From NCBI RefSeq assembly GCF_003073045.1, contig NC_037599.1:5344247-5408246 (forward strand): 64,000 nt of DNA. The letters are read 5' to 3'. Below are positions 14,621-28,945 of the stretch, piece after piece. Below the pieces are notes generated by a model. It was not told where the DNA came from and made no database searches. It saw only the letters and a program-made list of their open reading frames with translations. The position numbers and the translations under genes were made by a program. Numbering within the stretch: the stretch's first letter is position 1; each line of letters opens with the position of its first letter. The stretch comes from Pomacea canaliculata. Its lineage: Eukaryota; Mollusca; Gastropoda; Architaenioglossa; Ampullariidae.

Positions 14621-14660
14621 CGTGACGTAGTACACTGCTAGCGTGACGTAGTACACTGTT
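14621..14660 (+). repeat. Two tandem 21-bp units containing CRE-like TGACGTAG
   Basis: The block CGTGACGTAGTACACTG occurs twice with a 21-bp period. Each unit carries TGACGTAG, one step from a cAMP-response element. Whether this is a regulatory duplication or a chance minisatellite seed cannot be told from the sequence. Confidence 0.8.
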
Positions 14661-15061
14661 ATCAGCGCTCGTTGTTCGTGGATGAAAATCTCAGCGGATA
14701 ATTAATTAACAGATGGGTTTTGGAGGCTGACATTTAAGAGTTAGGTTTATATCTACATCTACTGATATCTGCAAACAACGCACACCATTCAGGTTGGTCT
14801 CAGGGCTGACCTCACAGTCAACCTACAGCTGCAAGTCGGCGTTAGAGAGATCCTATACACGTACCCGGTGAGATATAAACCCCAGACAGCTGGGGCCTGG
14901 TGAGGACCACATACTTGCTGTACCAGCATCAGAGAGAATTGTAAAGTGCGCCTCTTCTCCAGCTTCAGTTTGTTGTCCAACATCCTATCATCACTCATCC
15001 CTCTAATTCGCGGAGGAGATGAGGGGAGGGAGGGATGGGGTGAAGAACTGCTGGCTGAGAG

Positions 15062-15086
15062 AGTGGTGGTGGTGGTGGTGGTGGTG
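15062..15086 (+). repeat. (GGT)n microsatellite
   Basis: Short array of GGT triplets. Purine-rich GA sequence follows at 15270-15400. Confidence 0.9.
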
Positions 15087-15571
15087 GGAGTCTGGGGGTT
15101 ACGGAATTTAATCAGACTGTCATAATCGGCGTGCCAGGCTCTTGGGTCTGAGCGGCTGCCATATGGCTAAAAGAGGTTTGAAGGATGTGGAATGAGAGAC
15201 CTGTGCTTGATACGAGGAGTTCTCTTGACAAGTCACGCGATTGTAAATCTTGCAAATGGAGGAAGTCAAGAAGAGAGAGAGAGGGGGGGAAGGTGCAGAG
15301 AGAGAGAGGGGAATGTGCAAAGCAGCGAGAGAGAGAGAAAAGAAGAGACAGGGTAGGGGAGGAGAAAAATGAAAGAAAGGAAGAAAAAATAGAGATATGA
15401 GTGTCGAAGGAGACGTGGATATTAAAGGCTAAAATCGTTAAAACCTTCTTTCGTCCTTTTCTATTAGTCAGGTACAGTTTGCAAGCACTTTTTGAAAAAA
15501 AAGTTCTACTAACAATTCCTTTTGTTCGCCGGTTCCGTCTTTTTTCGTCCCACTAGTCAGTCTAGGGTCAC

Positions 15572-15657
15572 AGTCCCCCTCTCTTCTACACTCTGTCACT
15601 CTGGTATCTGCACTCACTGTCCCCCTGTCTTCTACACTCTGTCACTCTGGTATCTGT
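15572..15657 (+). repeat. 46-bp tandem duplication
   Basis: Two adjacent units share TCTACACTCTGTCACTCTGG and the preceding C-rich block with a period of 46 bp and few mismatches. Confidence 0.85.
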
Positions 15658-18600
15658 AATCACAATGTTTACAATGTCTTCAGACTTGTCCGCCATGACA
15701 TGACCACCCCGCTCTCTGCCTATACTTCACACTTTGACCTCAGTTCTCTAGTCTTGCCTTGTCTTTTGTCCACCTAACAGCTCCATCTTCACTTCTGCTG
15801 GCATTCATGTTTCCAATACCCTGATCCTACTTGTATTCGAGTATGCATTATGTAATATACGGGAAACAGTTACTATTTATACAATCATATAACAAATTGT
15901 AATAGGTTACGATGTATATATATTTACATAATAAATTGTAAGACGGTTAAAGATGTTTTCATTTAAATAAAGCTATACTAAAGAACAACCTATATGTTAT
16001 GATACTATGTGTCTATGTGTATCAGGTGTGTGACACTGACACACTTCATCTTTGTGATTATGTTTATCAGGAGTTGCCGCTGTGACACACGTGCAGAGCC
16101 CAGAAGACAGAACTTTGCTGTTGTAGGAGTTTATTGGTGGTACAGCTCACAACTGTTGTTTTTATTTATGTCACCCTGTCTGACGCAGGGGAATCCCTTG
16201 TGACACTGGGGTAGCCCGAGAGATAGAGCTTCCGGGTCTGTTCAACAGACGTTGGCTGAGACACGAAGACAACATGTCTGCTGCCAGCGGGAGATTCCAA
16301 TCCAGGTTATTTATTTACTTTTATGAAAGGAACAAGGGTTAAGAAAACACAACAGACAAACGAGAGACAGCTAAAAAGACAAAAGGAAGGGAAAACGATT
16401 AAAAAGACAGACAGAAGAAAGAATGAAACGTCCTTTCTAGACAACAATCTGACACTTGGGCGCCATTTCTATTTCTGGTGACCGAGTCCTTTATATTTTT
16501 TTTTTTGTCAGGTGCTGGCAGGTCAGGAAGATTCAAATAATATTCTCGCCGCATTCCTCGCTGCTGTGGACATTGCGAACTGTTTCCTCTCTTTGCTCTC
16601 CCACTGGCGCGAGTCGCATTTGCGCCGTTGCATCCGTGATGTCATTTCCGGTTTCCGGTAGGAAAGGTCTTCCTGGTCCTTCGGTCGCCCCCCTTGCTGC
16701 CCCTCTTCTCAAAGATCAAGTAACACTTAGAAAGCGCGTGCATGATTACTCGCTAATTGTTTCTAACTTGCAGCTTGGTGTAATCACACAATTAGATTGT
16801 CGACACGGTTGTATGTCGTAAGTATTTAGTTTCCGCCATAGGATACCTTGTGGATTAATCAAGCTGAAATGTAGAAAGCAATCTAATCTTGTATTAGATG
16901 ACAGAGAAATGAGTCAGTGATGAAAATGAGTTTCACTACCCGATATGGTTGCAAAGATATGTTGAGGTGTCAGTTTGGTGGCATTGACATGTGTCACCAC
17001 ACGAAAATCCTTAAAAATACACTGAGATGAGTCAGTCTACAGAAACGTTGACAGTCAGTGTCATCAAACCATGTAAAAATATACACATCGGTTAGGAGAC
17101 ATTACCAATGTGTCCACGGAATACAGAAATTAGTTGTTTTGGTAAACGCATATGCTCTGATAAATAAATTTACAATTTACATCACATAAACGTTTATTTA
17201 AAACATTTCGATGTAGTCGCGGACTATTTTAATCTTTTCTGACATTCTTCAGTCTCAGACTGCTAGTGCGGAGTAAAGCACTGTGTTTCCCAGAAAGTCG
17301 TGCATCACTTCCGGCTTGAGCAAAACGATAACAAACAATAACCGTGGCCTCCTTTTCGAGGCAGGTTCACCACTCGGTGGTTCTGGTGTCCTGTATGAGC
17401 TCAGCGAGGACCGTTTCCGGCCTGTGATTGGCTGATTATCCTGATGACGAAGAGTTGACGCCACCATGATGAACTCCCTATCGAGACAGGAAGAGCCCGA
17501 AAAGGCACGAAAATTTCCGCTGTTACATCATCTTATAACCAGTCAGCTTTTACAACCCTTTTGCGTACAGAAATCGTTGGTTTTTAGTCCACAGGTCAAA
17601 AGGTCAACCACAGTTACACACAACATGTCACAAGTTTGCGGCGAGACTGAGAGTGGTTGTGTGTCTGCGTGTTTCGGGATTTTACGGAAAATTTCATTTT
17701 GATTCGTCTTTGAGCTTTTATTCCTTTAGGAAAAAATATTTAGGTCATCTTTACAAACGGATAAAATCCTTTCCCGGCATCGCCTTTTCCTTACTATTTA
17801 TCCCCATCCCATTCAGCGGAAAAAAAGACGATAGGAATGAAAAACAAGAAAGAAAAATGTTTCTTGATTTGTTCGAATCCGGCCAGGAGTATTCATTTGT
17901 TTTTCTTCAGGTAACTGGCCTGATGCAACATCAACATTTTTTGAACTGTTTCGAGGACTTGGACTCCAGCTCTTTAGAAAATCCTTTGTTTGAGGAAGTG
18001 GGCGCGTGCAGCTTACACGTGCTGTGGGGCAAATCCCTCACGTGCTGACGTCAAAATAACGCCGAGCCTCGCGTGTTGACGATCGAGGGCAGAGAACGTC
18101 TCGAAAAATGCAGAAGGACACATGGAGCATAATTTTAGAATCCAGCACGTGAGTCGGGAAAAGCATGGCAAAGGCTGTGGACACGATCGGCATGCGGACC
18201 TGGGGGGACATTTCGCTGTTTTTCTCGGGACAAAATAAGATCCAAGACGGTTGCCCAGGAAGTACCTTCAAATATGGGTCATTTATTCGTCCTCACAGCA
18301 CACCCTGCACTATCTACTCCTCAACATGGATTATATGATTCACCTCTTTTGTATTTCTGCGCGAAGACTTCAATGGTCTTCCTCAAACAGCCTATAAATA
18401 GATCCTACAGCTTTGTTGCGATTTTTCGAATAACTTTCTCTGGCTCGAGTGGCTGTGCTTGGCGACACTCGTTGTCGTAGCGTTGAGCGTCCTGCCTTGC
18501 TGAGGTTAAAGGTCAACTGGGGTGTAATTTTCTTCTTAAAATGGCTTAGTTGATTGAAATGGATTTCCAGAATCTTAGAGGACTGTTACGTTTGGTAGAT

Positions 18601-20664
18601 AACTTTTAAATATCGTACGTAGTTCCTGAAAGTTGTTATTTTGGTCAAAAATTATTTCCAGTGACGTCACGAAAGTATTAATCCTTCTACTGACAGCTGT
18701 CACGTGGACTGCGCTATACAAGGACTTAGATACTAGACACAACTTGTGCTTGTTTACACCTAAAGGTCAATATTCATTGAAAACACCACACCACTTTGCA
18801 ATGAGAAAGGTAGAGAGGCGGTGGTCTGCCCCTACTATTAACGGCTTTGAGTTTAATTTCGTGTTTAACCCAGCTTAGCTTTTAAACTCACAGGAGGATT
18901 CGGTTACACGGAGTCTTGAACTCTTATCACAATCAGGAAAAAACCCACGAACCACATCGAGAAACATGGAGAGTTGGGATCGCTGTCGTCATTGAACTTG
19001 ATGGTTCTCACCCACTCCTGCTGCACCTGTGCGCGACTTGAATTACTTTTTTCCAAGACGTACAGAAAAAAACCCAACAAATTGGTTTTCCTGGTTCAGA
19101 AATTGGTCGTGACATTCCCAAACCCTAAGAATTAGGATCTGAATTTTTAAATTTTGTTTTCATGGCACTGCTATTCGAAAAAGTTGAAGAGAGTAGTTGA
19201 CCTCTACACACACAAACCTCAGCAGGTAGAGAAAAGTGAGCAACGAGGCTGGTGGAAGAGAAAACAAGTCCCTCCCCTGCCTAGTGGCCTCCCTCCCTCT
19301 AACTGCCCTCATCGTTCCCCTCCTCATTCATTGCCGTTCGCCTCCGTTTGTAACCTGTTCACATCTTCACATCTTCAGCCAGCTCCCCTGTACCACCGCT
19401 CATCCTTATCTTAAGTTTGTTTATTTGTTTGTTTTTTTATGGTCACAGAAATTAGGATATAAGCTATCTCTCTTTCTCTATATATACAGATATCTGTATT
19501 TAATGGTAAATATAAATGCCGAAAGTATATAGTTTCAATCTTGATCAATAATCGTTTTATAATATCTATGAAAAACCTATTTGATTTATGAATATAAAGG
19601 AATTTCAAAAATTATTTTAATGAATTGCAACTAATTGGTTGTAAAATTTTTATGTTTAAAAAAACGTTTAATCTGGGAATAAAATCGTCAGGAGGATTCT
19701 ATGCCTATTACTCTGTTTCTAGATAGAAGCTGCTGATGCTGTCGTCTTCTTATCAACAACTTCAGCAGCCAGTATTTCAGCCTCGTTTTCGCCGGGGGAA
19801 GCAGAGCTGTCCTCTGGAAGTCAGGCTCCCTCTGGCGGCGACCGCATGTGGTCTGATAAGAACCTTTTTATTTACTGGACTTAAATCAGGAGAGGAGAAC
19901 ATTCCTTAAATCTTCTGCTACAGCCATTAGCTTGACGCGGATGCCACTTATCTGTGGCGGGGCTGACAACTGTATAATGACTGATGGCCTTTGACCTGGT
20001 TCTCTGACCTGATGCACTTTGGCGTCTCTGTTAGGAAAGCTGCGAGTGGTTAACGAAGGAAGTTGGTCGGGGCAAGTGGTAATCCATTAGCAGGAGACAC
20101 ATACATGCACACACAAGTATAAAATATCGTTATGCCGCTCTCGGATACACGTCCTGGATTCTGCCATTATGACTTTTTCAAGAGGGTTAATTATTTTCAC
20201 ACCCTTCTTTCCCCAAGGCAACCACTTTGGTTTGATTAATTTCATTACAGAGTCGACAACGCTCGTAGTGTTAACTACTTGATGAACCCCCTAAGCATGG
20301 ATTCGATCTTAGAATGTAGACCCACCACCACGACCACTTTGCTTCCAACCCGAGCTGAGAGTAGTAGGAGTGTGACGCAGGTCCTTTGTTAGGACCGATG
20401 AGCCACTTGTTGTATGACTGCTTCAGAATTATTTATGTAAATTATGAATATGAGTAAGAATGAGGCATAATAAGATACAGCAATATAAAGAGCAGTATGG
20501 TTCACACAGAAGTAATAAACAAAAGAAAAAAAAACAAAAACAAACAAACAAACACACAAAAAACAAAGACTGGCTGGTTGGTTGGTTGGTTGGAAGGTGC
20601 TTCCAGGCAGAGGTAATTTCGCCCTATGTATGGAGAGGAATCGAGAGTACCCGAAGAAAAACGC

Positions 20665-20724
20665 CCGAGATCTGAACCCAGGCCATCTAACTGCAGTGGC
20701 GACACTACACTACCGGGTGCCCCT
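20665..20724 (-). repeat. tRNA-like SINE head (fragment)
   Basis: Read on the minus strand it begins GGGGCACCCGGTAGTGTAGTG, with a near-match to the RNA polymerase III A box. About 40 bases later comes GGTTCAGATCT, a near-match to the B box. It differs from the 53649 SINE family, and no tail or target-site duplication was found. A genuine tRNA is unlikely because the ends do not form an acceptor stem. Confidence 0.4.
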
Positions 20725-21421
20725 AAAATGGCTAATAAACAAGATGTGTGCTAAATAGCCAGAGATATAGTGTCTTTACGGAAGTGACCTATCACGTGGC
20801 GGAAATGACCCGGTTGACTCCTGCGCGTGCCACTGTAAGAGGCAAAAGTCTGTCTGAGGCGTTAAATGAGATTGTATCACGAGACTGATGTTGCCAGATA
20901 TGACCTCCGAAAGATGGTGTCTGTGCTGGGCTAAACTGAGGAAAAACCTTTTCCGACATTTTATATGACGACGAACACGCATGTGGCGTAACAATGTGAC
21001 GAGAAACTGGATTTGGGTACTGTTGTGCTGACGTCACTACACACCCTAACGCATTTTGAGACGTAACGCTACCAGGCGTCCTCGCACGTTGGGATCACGT
21101 AACGTCATATCGCATTACGTCACACCACGCACTGCTGCTCTAGACCCGACTCAAGCGTGACCTGGAAGCAACTGCTTATAAAATGTCGCCGCCTTGAGGT
21201 TAGGAGGGTTGCTGGGGTCGTCGGATGACTGCCAGGAGCAACCTTGTCTGGACATAAGTCAGCTCCTACCTTTAGCAGGTGGGCGCTGCCTCGGTAGCGC
21301 AGTGGATGAACACGATAACAAGGATTGTGAAAGCCATACGTCACATCTCACTGTCTGTAACACCTCTTCACAAGGCTGGGTATCCGAGGAATACTCCATG
21401 TAGGAGACGATAGTGAGCTGC

Positions 21422-21612
21422 ACTCAGGAGACAAACATGGGTGCTATGTAGGAGACAAGCAGTCATGGTATGTAAGAGACAAATATTCGTGACATACATG
21501 TAGGAGACGAAAGGCATGAAGGAGACAGACATTTACGCTACATTTGTAGTAAACAAACAATCGTGACCCTACATGCAGGAGACAAACATCGTGGTATGTA
21601 GCAGGAGACCAG
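21422..21612 (+). repeat. Degenerate minisatellite with AGGAGACAAACAT core
   Basis: Around seven imperfect units of about 25-35 bp repeat the core GTAGGAGACAAAC followed by an ATG/GTGAC-containing spacer. Unit lengths vary, as in an old, decaying minisatellite. Confidence 0.7.
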
Positions 21613-22125
21613 TAAACCATACTGTACATGTTACTGGTGTCAAATGACACTGCATGATGGAGACGATCACGTGACATGCGCCAGAGGGTGGGTGACAGCC
21701 TGTTTGCCACACGTGTGTGTGTGTCGTTCTGCAAACACAACACTAGCGACACTTGATCGAGAGCGTGGCGACGAGTGACTCACACCTCTTGACATGATCT
21801 GCCCTCGACAACAAAGTCTTCTTGCAACAGCTCAGCAGAGCGTGCTGTAAATATTTACTCTCCACATACCTCACTCTAACTCCACGGGCCCTGCACACCT
21901 CGGCTGTGTGCATCTGGTAACGAACCCTCTAGAATCATTACTTGTCTACCTATATACTAGACTCAAATTTACACTTCAATAATTATATTTTAAATATTTT
22001 GAGGGTGTTGGTATGGCTTAAAAGTAGAAATTGGCTTTATAAGGCACGACAAACGTTTAAGATAATTACTCACAACAACACAGACAACATCTACCCTTTG
22101 CCATGTCCCCCATCCTCCACAAGCA

Positions 22126-22379
22126 ATACCATCACATAATAATATAATATATAATTTTGCCCTTCGCACCTCCAGGTGCATAGGCCATCGACGACAGTTT
22201 ACTGTTGTTTTGTTTTTACCACGCCCAACCTCCTCCTTTTTCAGCCGGTTGGACCGAGAGCAGCCAGCCCTGTAAACAGAGACGAGAAATGAACTCAGGG
22301 CAGTCAACCTTCACTGTATTGGTGACAGGCGCTAACAGCGCTAACCGTTGCGCCACCGGGCCGCTCATACCATCACATA
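22126..22379 (-). mobile_element. tRNA-derived SINE with 13-bp target-site duplication
   Basis: ATACCATCACATA occurs on both sides (22126-22138 and 22367-22379). The enclosed 228 bp, read on the minus strand, starts with GGTGGCGCAACGGTTAGCGC, which contains a perfect A-box match (TGGCGCAACGG). A degenerate B box (GAGTTCATTTC) follows. Compared with the copy at 53649-53841, about 30 bases between the tRNA-like head and the CTGTTTACAGGGCTGGCTG block are missing. The tail is AT-rich. The intact target-site duplication implies a fairly recent insertion. Confidence 0.85.
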
Positions 22380-25300
22380 GGCGACAGGGATGTTGTGCCA
22401 GACGTTGATACACAACCTGAGGTTATTTCACTTCTTGGTGAAATCCAAGGAACAAATTAGTCTTGACTACCATAGCCTTAGGCATCTGTTGTCACTGGGA
22501 AACACCCTAAATTCTGTAAAGCCGGAAGTGACGTGTATAGCGCACTTCCCTTCTTTTTTTCCCACAAACACCGTGAAGTTTTCTATGGTGGGTTTAATGG
22601 CCTGTTGGCACAGGCAGAGAGAAGCCTGTCGTCTTTAATTTACTGCCTTTTAATCCCATCCTGCTTTATCATCGAGATCAGAGTATTATCTCCCCTAAAG
22701 TTATTATACTTCCTAATGCAAGCTAGCAGTACAAGGGTGGTTTGAAATATCTGTTAACATGAAAGTAGGCATCTTTAATATTTGTTGAGCCGGGTGCTAG
22801 TCTTCCCTCAGGTTGATCTCTCACGTGAACTCTTCCTGTTGCTGTTTCTATTAACATTCGAGATGTCGCTTTATTTAAGACGATCGCACTGGTGGGCAGC
22901 GGTGGTGTCGCGAAATGGTTGACAAATAAACTCTTCGTGTCGCTTCCCTAACTTGACAGGTTGACAGCACCGGACGCATAAAGTTCAACAGCTGTGCTCT
23001 CCAACTGTGCTCTAGCAGTTAATTAAAACTTCAAAGTTTGTTTTGTTGATGAGAAGACTTGCACACGTGCTTTTAGACAGACGAGAGAGAGATTACATAG
23101 TGAATGATATTGTAAGTAGGCTGCAGTGTCGGAGTACGTGATGGTCTGCATACATGACTGTGCGATACAGATTATACTCAAAGATACCTTCACCTTGACT
23201 ATTAAAATAAGGGACCAGGGTATCTGGCTCTCACGACCGATGATGGGTCGGTGCACCCGCCACCTGACTGTCGGCAGCAAAGCTCCCAAACCTTTTTCCC
23301 AGCAGCTCCTGGAAGGTCAAAAGTCGCAGCATGCGCCAATGCTCACGTACACTGATGACAGGGTTGACGATGAACGTCGATGTTAAAACACTACCACTGA
23401 TGGTGATGTACAGCAAACTCAACCCGACCCTCAGCAGTACGGAGCTACAGCTACTTTCCCTCTCCTCCAAACTTTCCCTTTTCCTCCTCCAGTCGCTCTT
23501 TCCAACCCCCGTCCTTAACTCCCGGTCTGGTTCAGGGGGTGGGTAGATTTATCGTCTCGTGCTGCGTTAAAACCGTTAGAAAGCTCACAGCCACGTGTGC
23601 AGGTAGTGGGCCTAACGAACTAACGAACAGACCAGGTGAGCGAGTCTAGAGACAAAAAACACAGATTTTCTCTTTCTAGAGATTAAATCTGTCTCGAAAC
23701 ACCGAGATGAATGAAAAGTGAAACCAAATATTTATCCAGTTTTTAGGAATGAGTCAGACATTATTAAAAGGATTCTCAAGATAGGGAGAGGATTTTAAAT
23801 GGGCGTAAAGCATGTCGGGAAAACTTGTACGAATGTACCTAAGGTATCTAAGCCACAAAGAAGGGGAGATGAGTCAGAAAGCAAGTCTCTAGCCACACCT
23901 TTGTCCTCAGAACCAACAGAAATCAAGTGTGTCTACATCGCAGGTTATCTTCCCTTGGTTGATTGTCGGCGAGTTTCAGATAAAAACAAAAGTTGCTCGT
24001 CTCGCAGGTAAAAATAAATAAATAAAGGTAATGTTATGAAAGAGTTGCATGCAACAAGGAGAGGTAACTGTTTGTATAGCCGCTGTCCGCACACGCCACC
24101 CGACACCCGACAACACGACACACAGCAGCGACTACGACCACCACAACTCTCACTTTCTGTTGACACACAGACATTAGTGACAACAGCCTGAACTCTGCTC
24201 CCTCTCTGACATTCATGCTGTCTGTGAATAGCGCAGATCGGTTCAAAGCGGTACATCGGGGTGGAGGCGGGTGGGAGGGGTAGAGTGAGTCATGCTTTTC
24301 AATCTTCAATCGACTGTTCGTCAGCGCCGGGGGTTGATAAGGTAACCGTGTGTGACTGCACGTAACGCACAGACCGTATCAGCTAGGCCACGTGTGTGTG
24401 CGTGTGTGCGTGTACGTATATGTACGTGTATGTGAGAATGATTTTTGTACACGTGCAGGTGTATGTTCATAATGTAGATTTTTGCGTGCATGTGTGCACA
24501 TCTATATGTAATTACTAGTTAATGTGATCAAGTGAAATGTCGTGAGGTGTGTGTATATTTTAAAAAATTGTAATGCATATGCGTGTGTTTATGACAGTTT
24601 GTCTGTGTGTACGAGGCAGTGTCAGTAGTCGGGTGGTGTATATATTACGCCAGCTTGTCGATACCACGTGTGACCACCCTGCTATATATATATAAGACCA
24701 CGTGACACGGGATGAGGACGGATGTGACACGCTCATGCAGCATGCTCACCCACAGCTGCTACAACCTCTTGCAGCCTGGAAGACACGCACTGCATTGTGA
24801 TACGTGCTGTGCTGCACGTCTGCACGTGTCGTGTGCCCCGGGTATCCTATCGTCTCCTCAACTTGTCATCTGCGCGCGCAGTGACTGCATCATCATCTAT
24901 CCGTCCTCAATCTCGCATCCACAGGAAAAAAAAAACCTTCAGTCAGGTCAAAGACATTATCTATGCTGCATAATGGCAATCGGCTTTTGAACTCGGATAC
25001 TCACGCACACACGTATACGAACACATAATCACTCCCAGAAACTTGCACACACATATAAACACACGTATAAACAGTTACACACACACCCCTAACCCTACGC
25101 ATGCACACAAAGTTGCACACACATACGCACACACAGACACACTTTCTCTCTCTTCCACACTCGAGTATTTGTCGGCTGTGGTGACTCAGCGCAAGTGTGG
25201 ACGTGACGTTGTTATCACGACGGCGCTGCACGTCACTCGCCCTGTGACAAGACACTTACCGTACATTCAGCTCGACCCGCCAACCCGACCTGCACCCAGG

Positions 25301-28300
25301 AGACATGTCGTGTTTATGTGGACAGCTGCACTGCCGCCAACCACAACAATGTTTATGACGACAGGAGGCGTACAGTGACCCTGACAACCGCCGCAAACAC
25401 AGCGACGACAGCAACAAAATGGCTGTCACACGTGTTTTCACACTTCACAACGATTAGTGCGAAGCTTGCATATATTGAAATGGAATGAAACATATTTAAT
25501 ATACCAATAGCACGGAAATAACTGAATGATCCCTGGTGTACAAAGAATATTTGACCACAGTCGGACTAGATGTTCGCGTGTGTGTACTTTCCACTGTCAG
25601 GTGCTTGGAATGTTTCCAGGTGGATTACAAGGAACTGATCACCGGCACTATATCTTGTTTACTAAGCTCATTTTGTTTATTTTTCTCATCAGTGTGAATC
25701 ACAAACACCACATCAACGCTCATCCACATGTATCCGTCAGTAAAGGTGTCAATCAGTGCAGCGCTCACCTGTGTGGTTTAATGAGCAGTTTTCAGCCAAA
25801 AATTCTTCAACTTTACATCGAGAGTGGTCAATGAGACAAAGAAAGCAACTCCATTTGAACAGGTATGGGTCTCGGAAACTGCAAACAAGACTGAACAAAG
25901 ACAAATGAGCTTGATAAACAAACTAAACTGAAGAAAGGCAGTTTAATAAACAAACAAGACTGAACAAAGGCAGTTTAATAAACAAACAAGACTGAACAAA
26001 GACGAATGAGCTCGGTCAACAGACAGCACGACGCTCGTTGTTGGCGTCATCTCAACATTCATCCGGCTCGGACCCACTAAGAATTTGCTCCGGGCCAACC
26101 CTCCACCTATGTGTCTACTCATGGCATTGTAATCACATGACACATGCAGGCGGTGGGGGGCATTGTTGAAAAGACAAAGTATTTTTAGTTGACAGCTGAC
26201 TTGATTGATGGACAAAACGCGGTTATACGATGGCATCCCTTTGGGGGAAGCTGAGCGGAAGTGGAGGATGTACCTTTATTTGGTCACAGTCCCGATGCTT
26301 TCCGAATTTAATTTTTTTCATCTGGTTTGTTGTGTGCATTGGGATGGGGAACATGGCAAAGAAACCGACTATGTGATGTCTTTGCAGACTGGTCAGGAAG
26401 AAGTTTTTTAAAAAAAGAAAAGTTCTGACAAAAGATAATCGTAGATGCATGTGCAAATAAACACAATAAACATTTTTTTCTTTCTGTCTATGTCTGATTT
26501 GTGGCAGAGTTCTCTTCATTCTGTGTTTCTTTTTCTTCCATTATTTTCTGACTTTTTTCCTCGGGAGTTGGTTGAGCACACAACCCAGTGACCTTTGCAG
26601 TAGGTCGGTGACGTGGTGACCCCAGTCCGACAGTCTTTGAGGAGCAGAGGTTGCTGTGTGTCGCGAGGTGAAGATGGAGAAAACGTGGATTGGACTTGTT
26701 AATACAACTTCTGCTCTTGTTCCTTGTGAAACTTATGATTCAGGTTTATCCCTTGCTCATTTGTTGTACTAATTCAATCATGACACCAAGTAGGAACGTA
26801 AGTCTACAAAGAAAATAATATTTTATTTTTAAATGCAGTAGTTAATTTCCTATAACAGAAAATCCATCTGCTGGTCATCAACAAACATTCAGGCTCTGCT
26901 GAAATTCAATGAGTTATCTACTATTAATTTTTAATTGTATGTGCTTGGCAGGCAGCTGCCCCTTCTCCTCTTCCTTTACCCTTCATTTCTTTCGTGACAG
27001 GTAATATTTACTTCTAAGTAAAAGCATGCCATCCATATCCATTAATCTTTGATTGTTTTCATGAAAAATAAACGAAAAAAAATGTGTATACGAAAGTGGA
27101 AGCTGTTTATTTTTTAATTTTTTCACAACGCAAATTGCCAGCTCATCCTTAAGGAAAAGAAAAATAAAGTTTTTTTATTACTTTTTTGCATGTACTAGGA
27201 TTCCGTTTAACGAGACTTTACAGTTGGGTGACGTCATGTTTTTAACGGATGAGTTTAATGACCGGCTGCACGGCAGGACGTGAGACATAAGGACATCCTT
27301 GTGAAGACACACCCAGACCCTGGCTCGCTGATGACTCATCACTGGCACGAAGAGAACAGACATAAGAACTGAGTGTTTTGTTTTTGTGCTCCAGCCTGAC
27401 ACACCTGACAGGTGGGCTGCTGCACTGCATCTGGCTGCTGCACTTTACGAGTGCAGTGGGTTAGTGGCTCGTGTGGCCCTTGCCGTATCTCAAGGTCCCG
27501 TCATCGTTGCCGTTATCTAAGATTCATGCTCATCGAGAAGTGATGATAAACATCTTTTTGTTATCTTTATTGTGTCAACTATATAAGTAAGGAAATACAA
27601 GCACACACACACACACTCTCTCCTCCAACGAAATCCAGGGATTAAAAACAAGTAAATAAACTGTTTACAGATTTATTTCAACTTTGTTTCTGCAATCTCT
27701 CAATGCTCAAATAATAACAAATGACAATGTGAGCGCAGTTACAATATATGAGCACCACAACCCCCACAACATTCGTCAGCGACAACTGCGTGCCTCCTGC
27801 GGTGGAGTTCACGGTGTTTGAAAACTGTTTTACAAAATTATTACAATAAACAAAAAATTACAAGTTTATATCGCATTCGTCTCAAACAATAAATATAACA
27901 GGTGTAAAAATCATCCAGACTGAGCTACCCGGTTCCGATATAATGCTACATCCACACACCTCGACTGTAACAACTTCCAGGAAGACATGGGACTAGCGTG
28001 AGGTTCAGGCATTACACTTACAGGCAACAAGCGGGTCACGTGACTTACAGCAGCAAGTGATGATGGGAGATGGGGGCATATACAATGACCTTTGACACAC
28101 ACTCAACAGGCTTGAACCAGGTACAACTCTTGACACTACAAGCATGGCAGCTGGTCATCCACTCGAGACCACACACATCCTCGTGCCGCTCGTCTGATGG
28201 CACAGTCTCACCACACCATAAACATCCACTGCTACCCATCCAAGGGCCTGGCTGCAGCCAGACGACAAGTACACCCTGCGGCCTACCCGGCCTTTGTTCG

Positions 28301-28798
28301 TTCCGTTTGTTTAAGACTAATGGAAGACAGGGAGACATTGGCTCTTGAATGCTTCAAGAGCATGGCTCTAGTTCAAGAAAAACAAAAAGAGACAAACGTA
28401 CCTTAACTTTTTACCTATCTGACCTCTAACGGCCTTGTTTCATCTGACCTACTCCGAAAGTTTATCTCCCCTTTGCATCTACTCGGATGCTGAGGATGGA
28501 TGGCAGGGAGCGAGGCGCTGCTTTACGTAAACAAAGGTTTTGGCATGAGAAGACAGGAACGATGTCGATGGCAAGGATAGAAACGAAAGGCAGGATATGG
28601 CTGACCGAGATCCCATCACAACAATCCGCAACCTACACCGGGGTGTAGATGTTGGAGGCAAAAGTCAAATAGATGAAGGGGGAAAACTCTTTATCTTGGC
28701 ACCCCGCTCCTTTTTTAAAAAAAAGCACCAACAATAATTTTTATCTTCGAGATATTCTTGATCTCTGCGTTTAACAAAATTGATCATTTCGTTTTGCG
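22380..28798. other. Intergenic, no gene supported
   Basis: No coding segment recognised. Contains CA-rich sequence at 25030-25140, a TATA-like run with flanking E-boxes at 24665-24704, and a short tandem repeat at 25881-26015. Confidence 0.45.
25881..26015 (+). repeat. 32-bp tandem repeat
   Basis: Units containing AACAAACAAGACTGAACAAAG are repeated about three times, the central two almost identical with a 32-bp period. Confidence 0.8.
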
Positions 28799-28945
28799 TC
28801 GATCAAAACAAAAAAAAAAAAAAAAACAACAAAAAAAAAAAAAAAAAAAAAAACCCAAACAAACAAAAAACAACAACAAAAAAATAAAAAAAACCCCAAC
28901 AACAACAAAATAAAAAATAAACAAAAAACAAAAACAAAACGGTCT
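28799..28945 (+). repeat. A-rich low-complexity tract
   Basis: Roughly 145 bp of poly(A) and (CAAA/ACAA)n. It could be the remains of a retroposon tail, but no retroposon body was recognised on its left. Confidence 0.85.

Larger units (their letters stand above)
3918..22125. other. Long intergenic stretch, no gene supported
   Basis: I could not recognise a conserved protein segment on either strand. The longest open frame (176 codons at 9056-9586) has low-complexity composition and no family signature. Microsatellites and minisatellites are listed separately. Other visible content is CT/CA-rich at 5250-5283, CA-rich at 12060-12180 and 12370-12420, and scattered TCACGTGA and TGACGTCA palindromes. 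Confidence 0.5.

Noticed and set aside
21285..21325. A-box-like TAGCGCAGTGG suggesting a tRNA or SINE
   Set aside because: No B box follows at the expected spacing, and no tail or target-site duplication was found.
28799..28945. Poly(A) tail of a processed pseudogene
   Set aside because: No recognisable gene-derived sequence precedes it and no flanking duplication was found.
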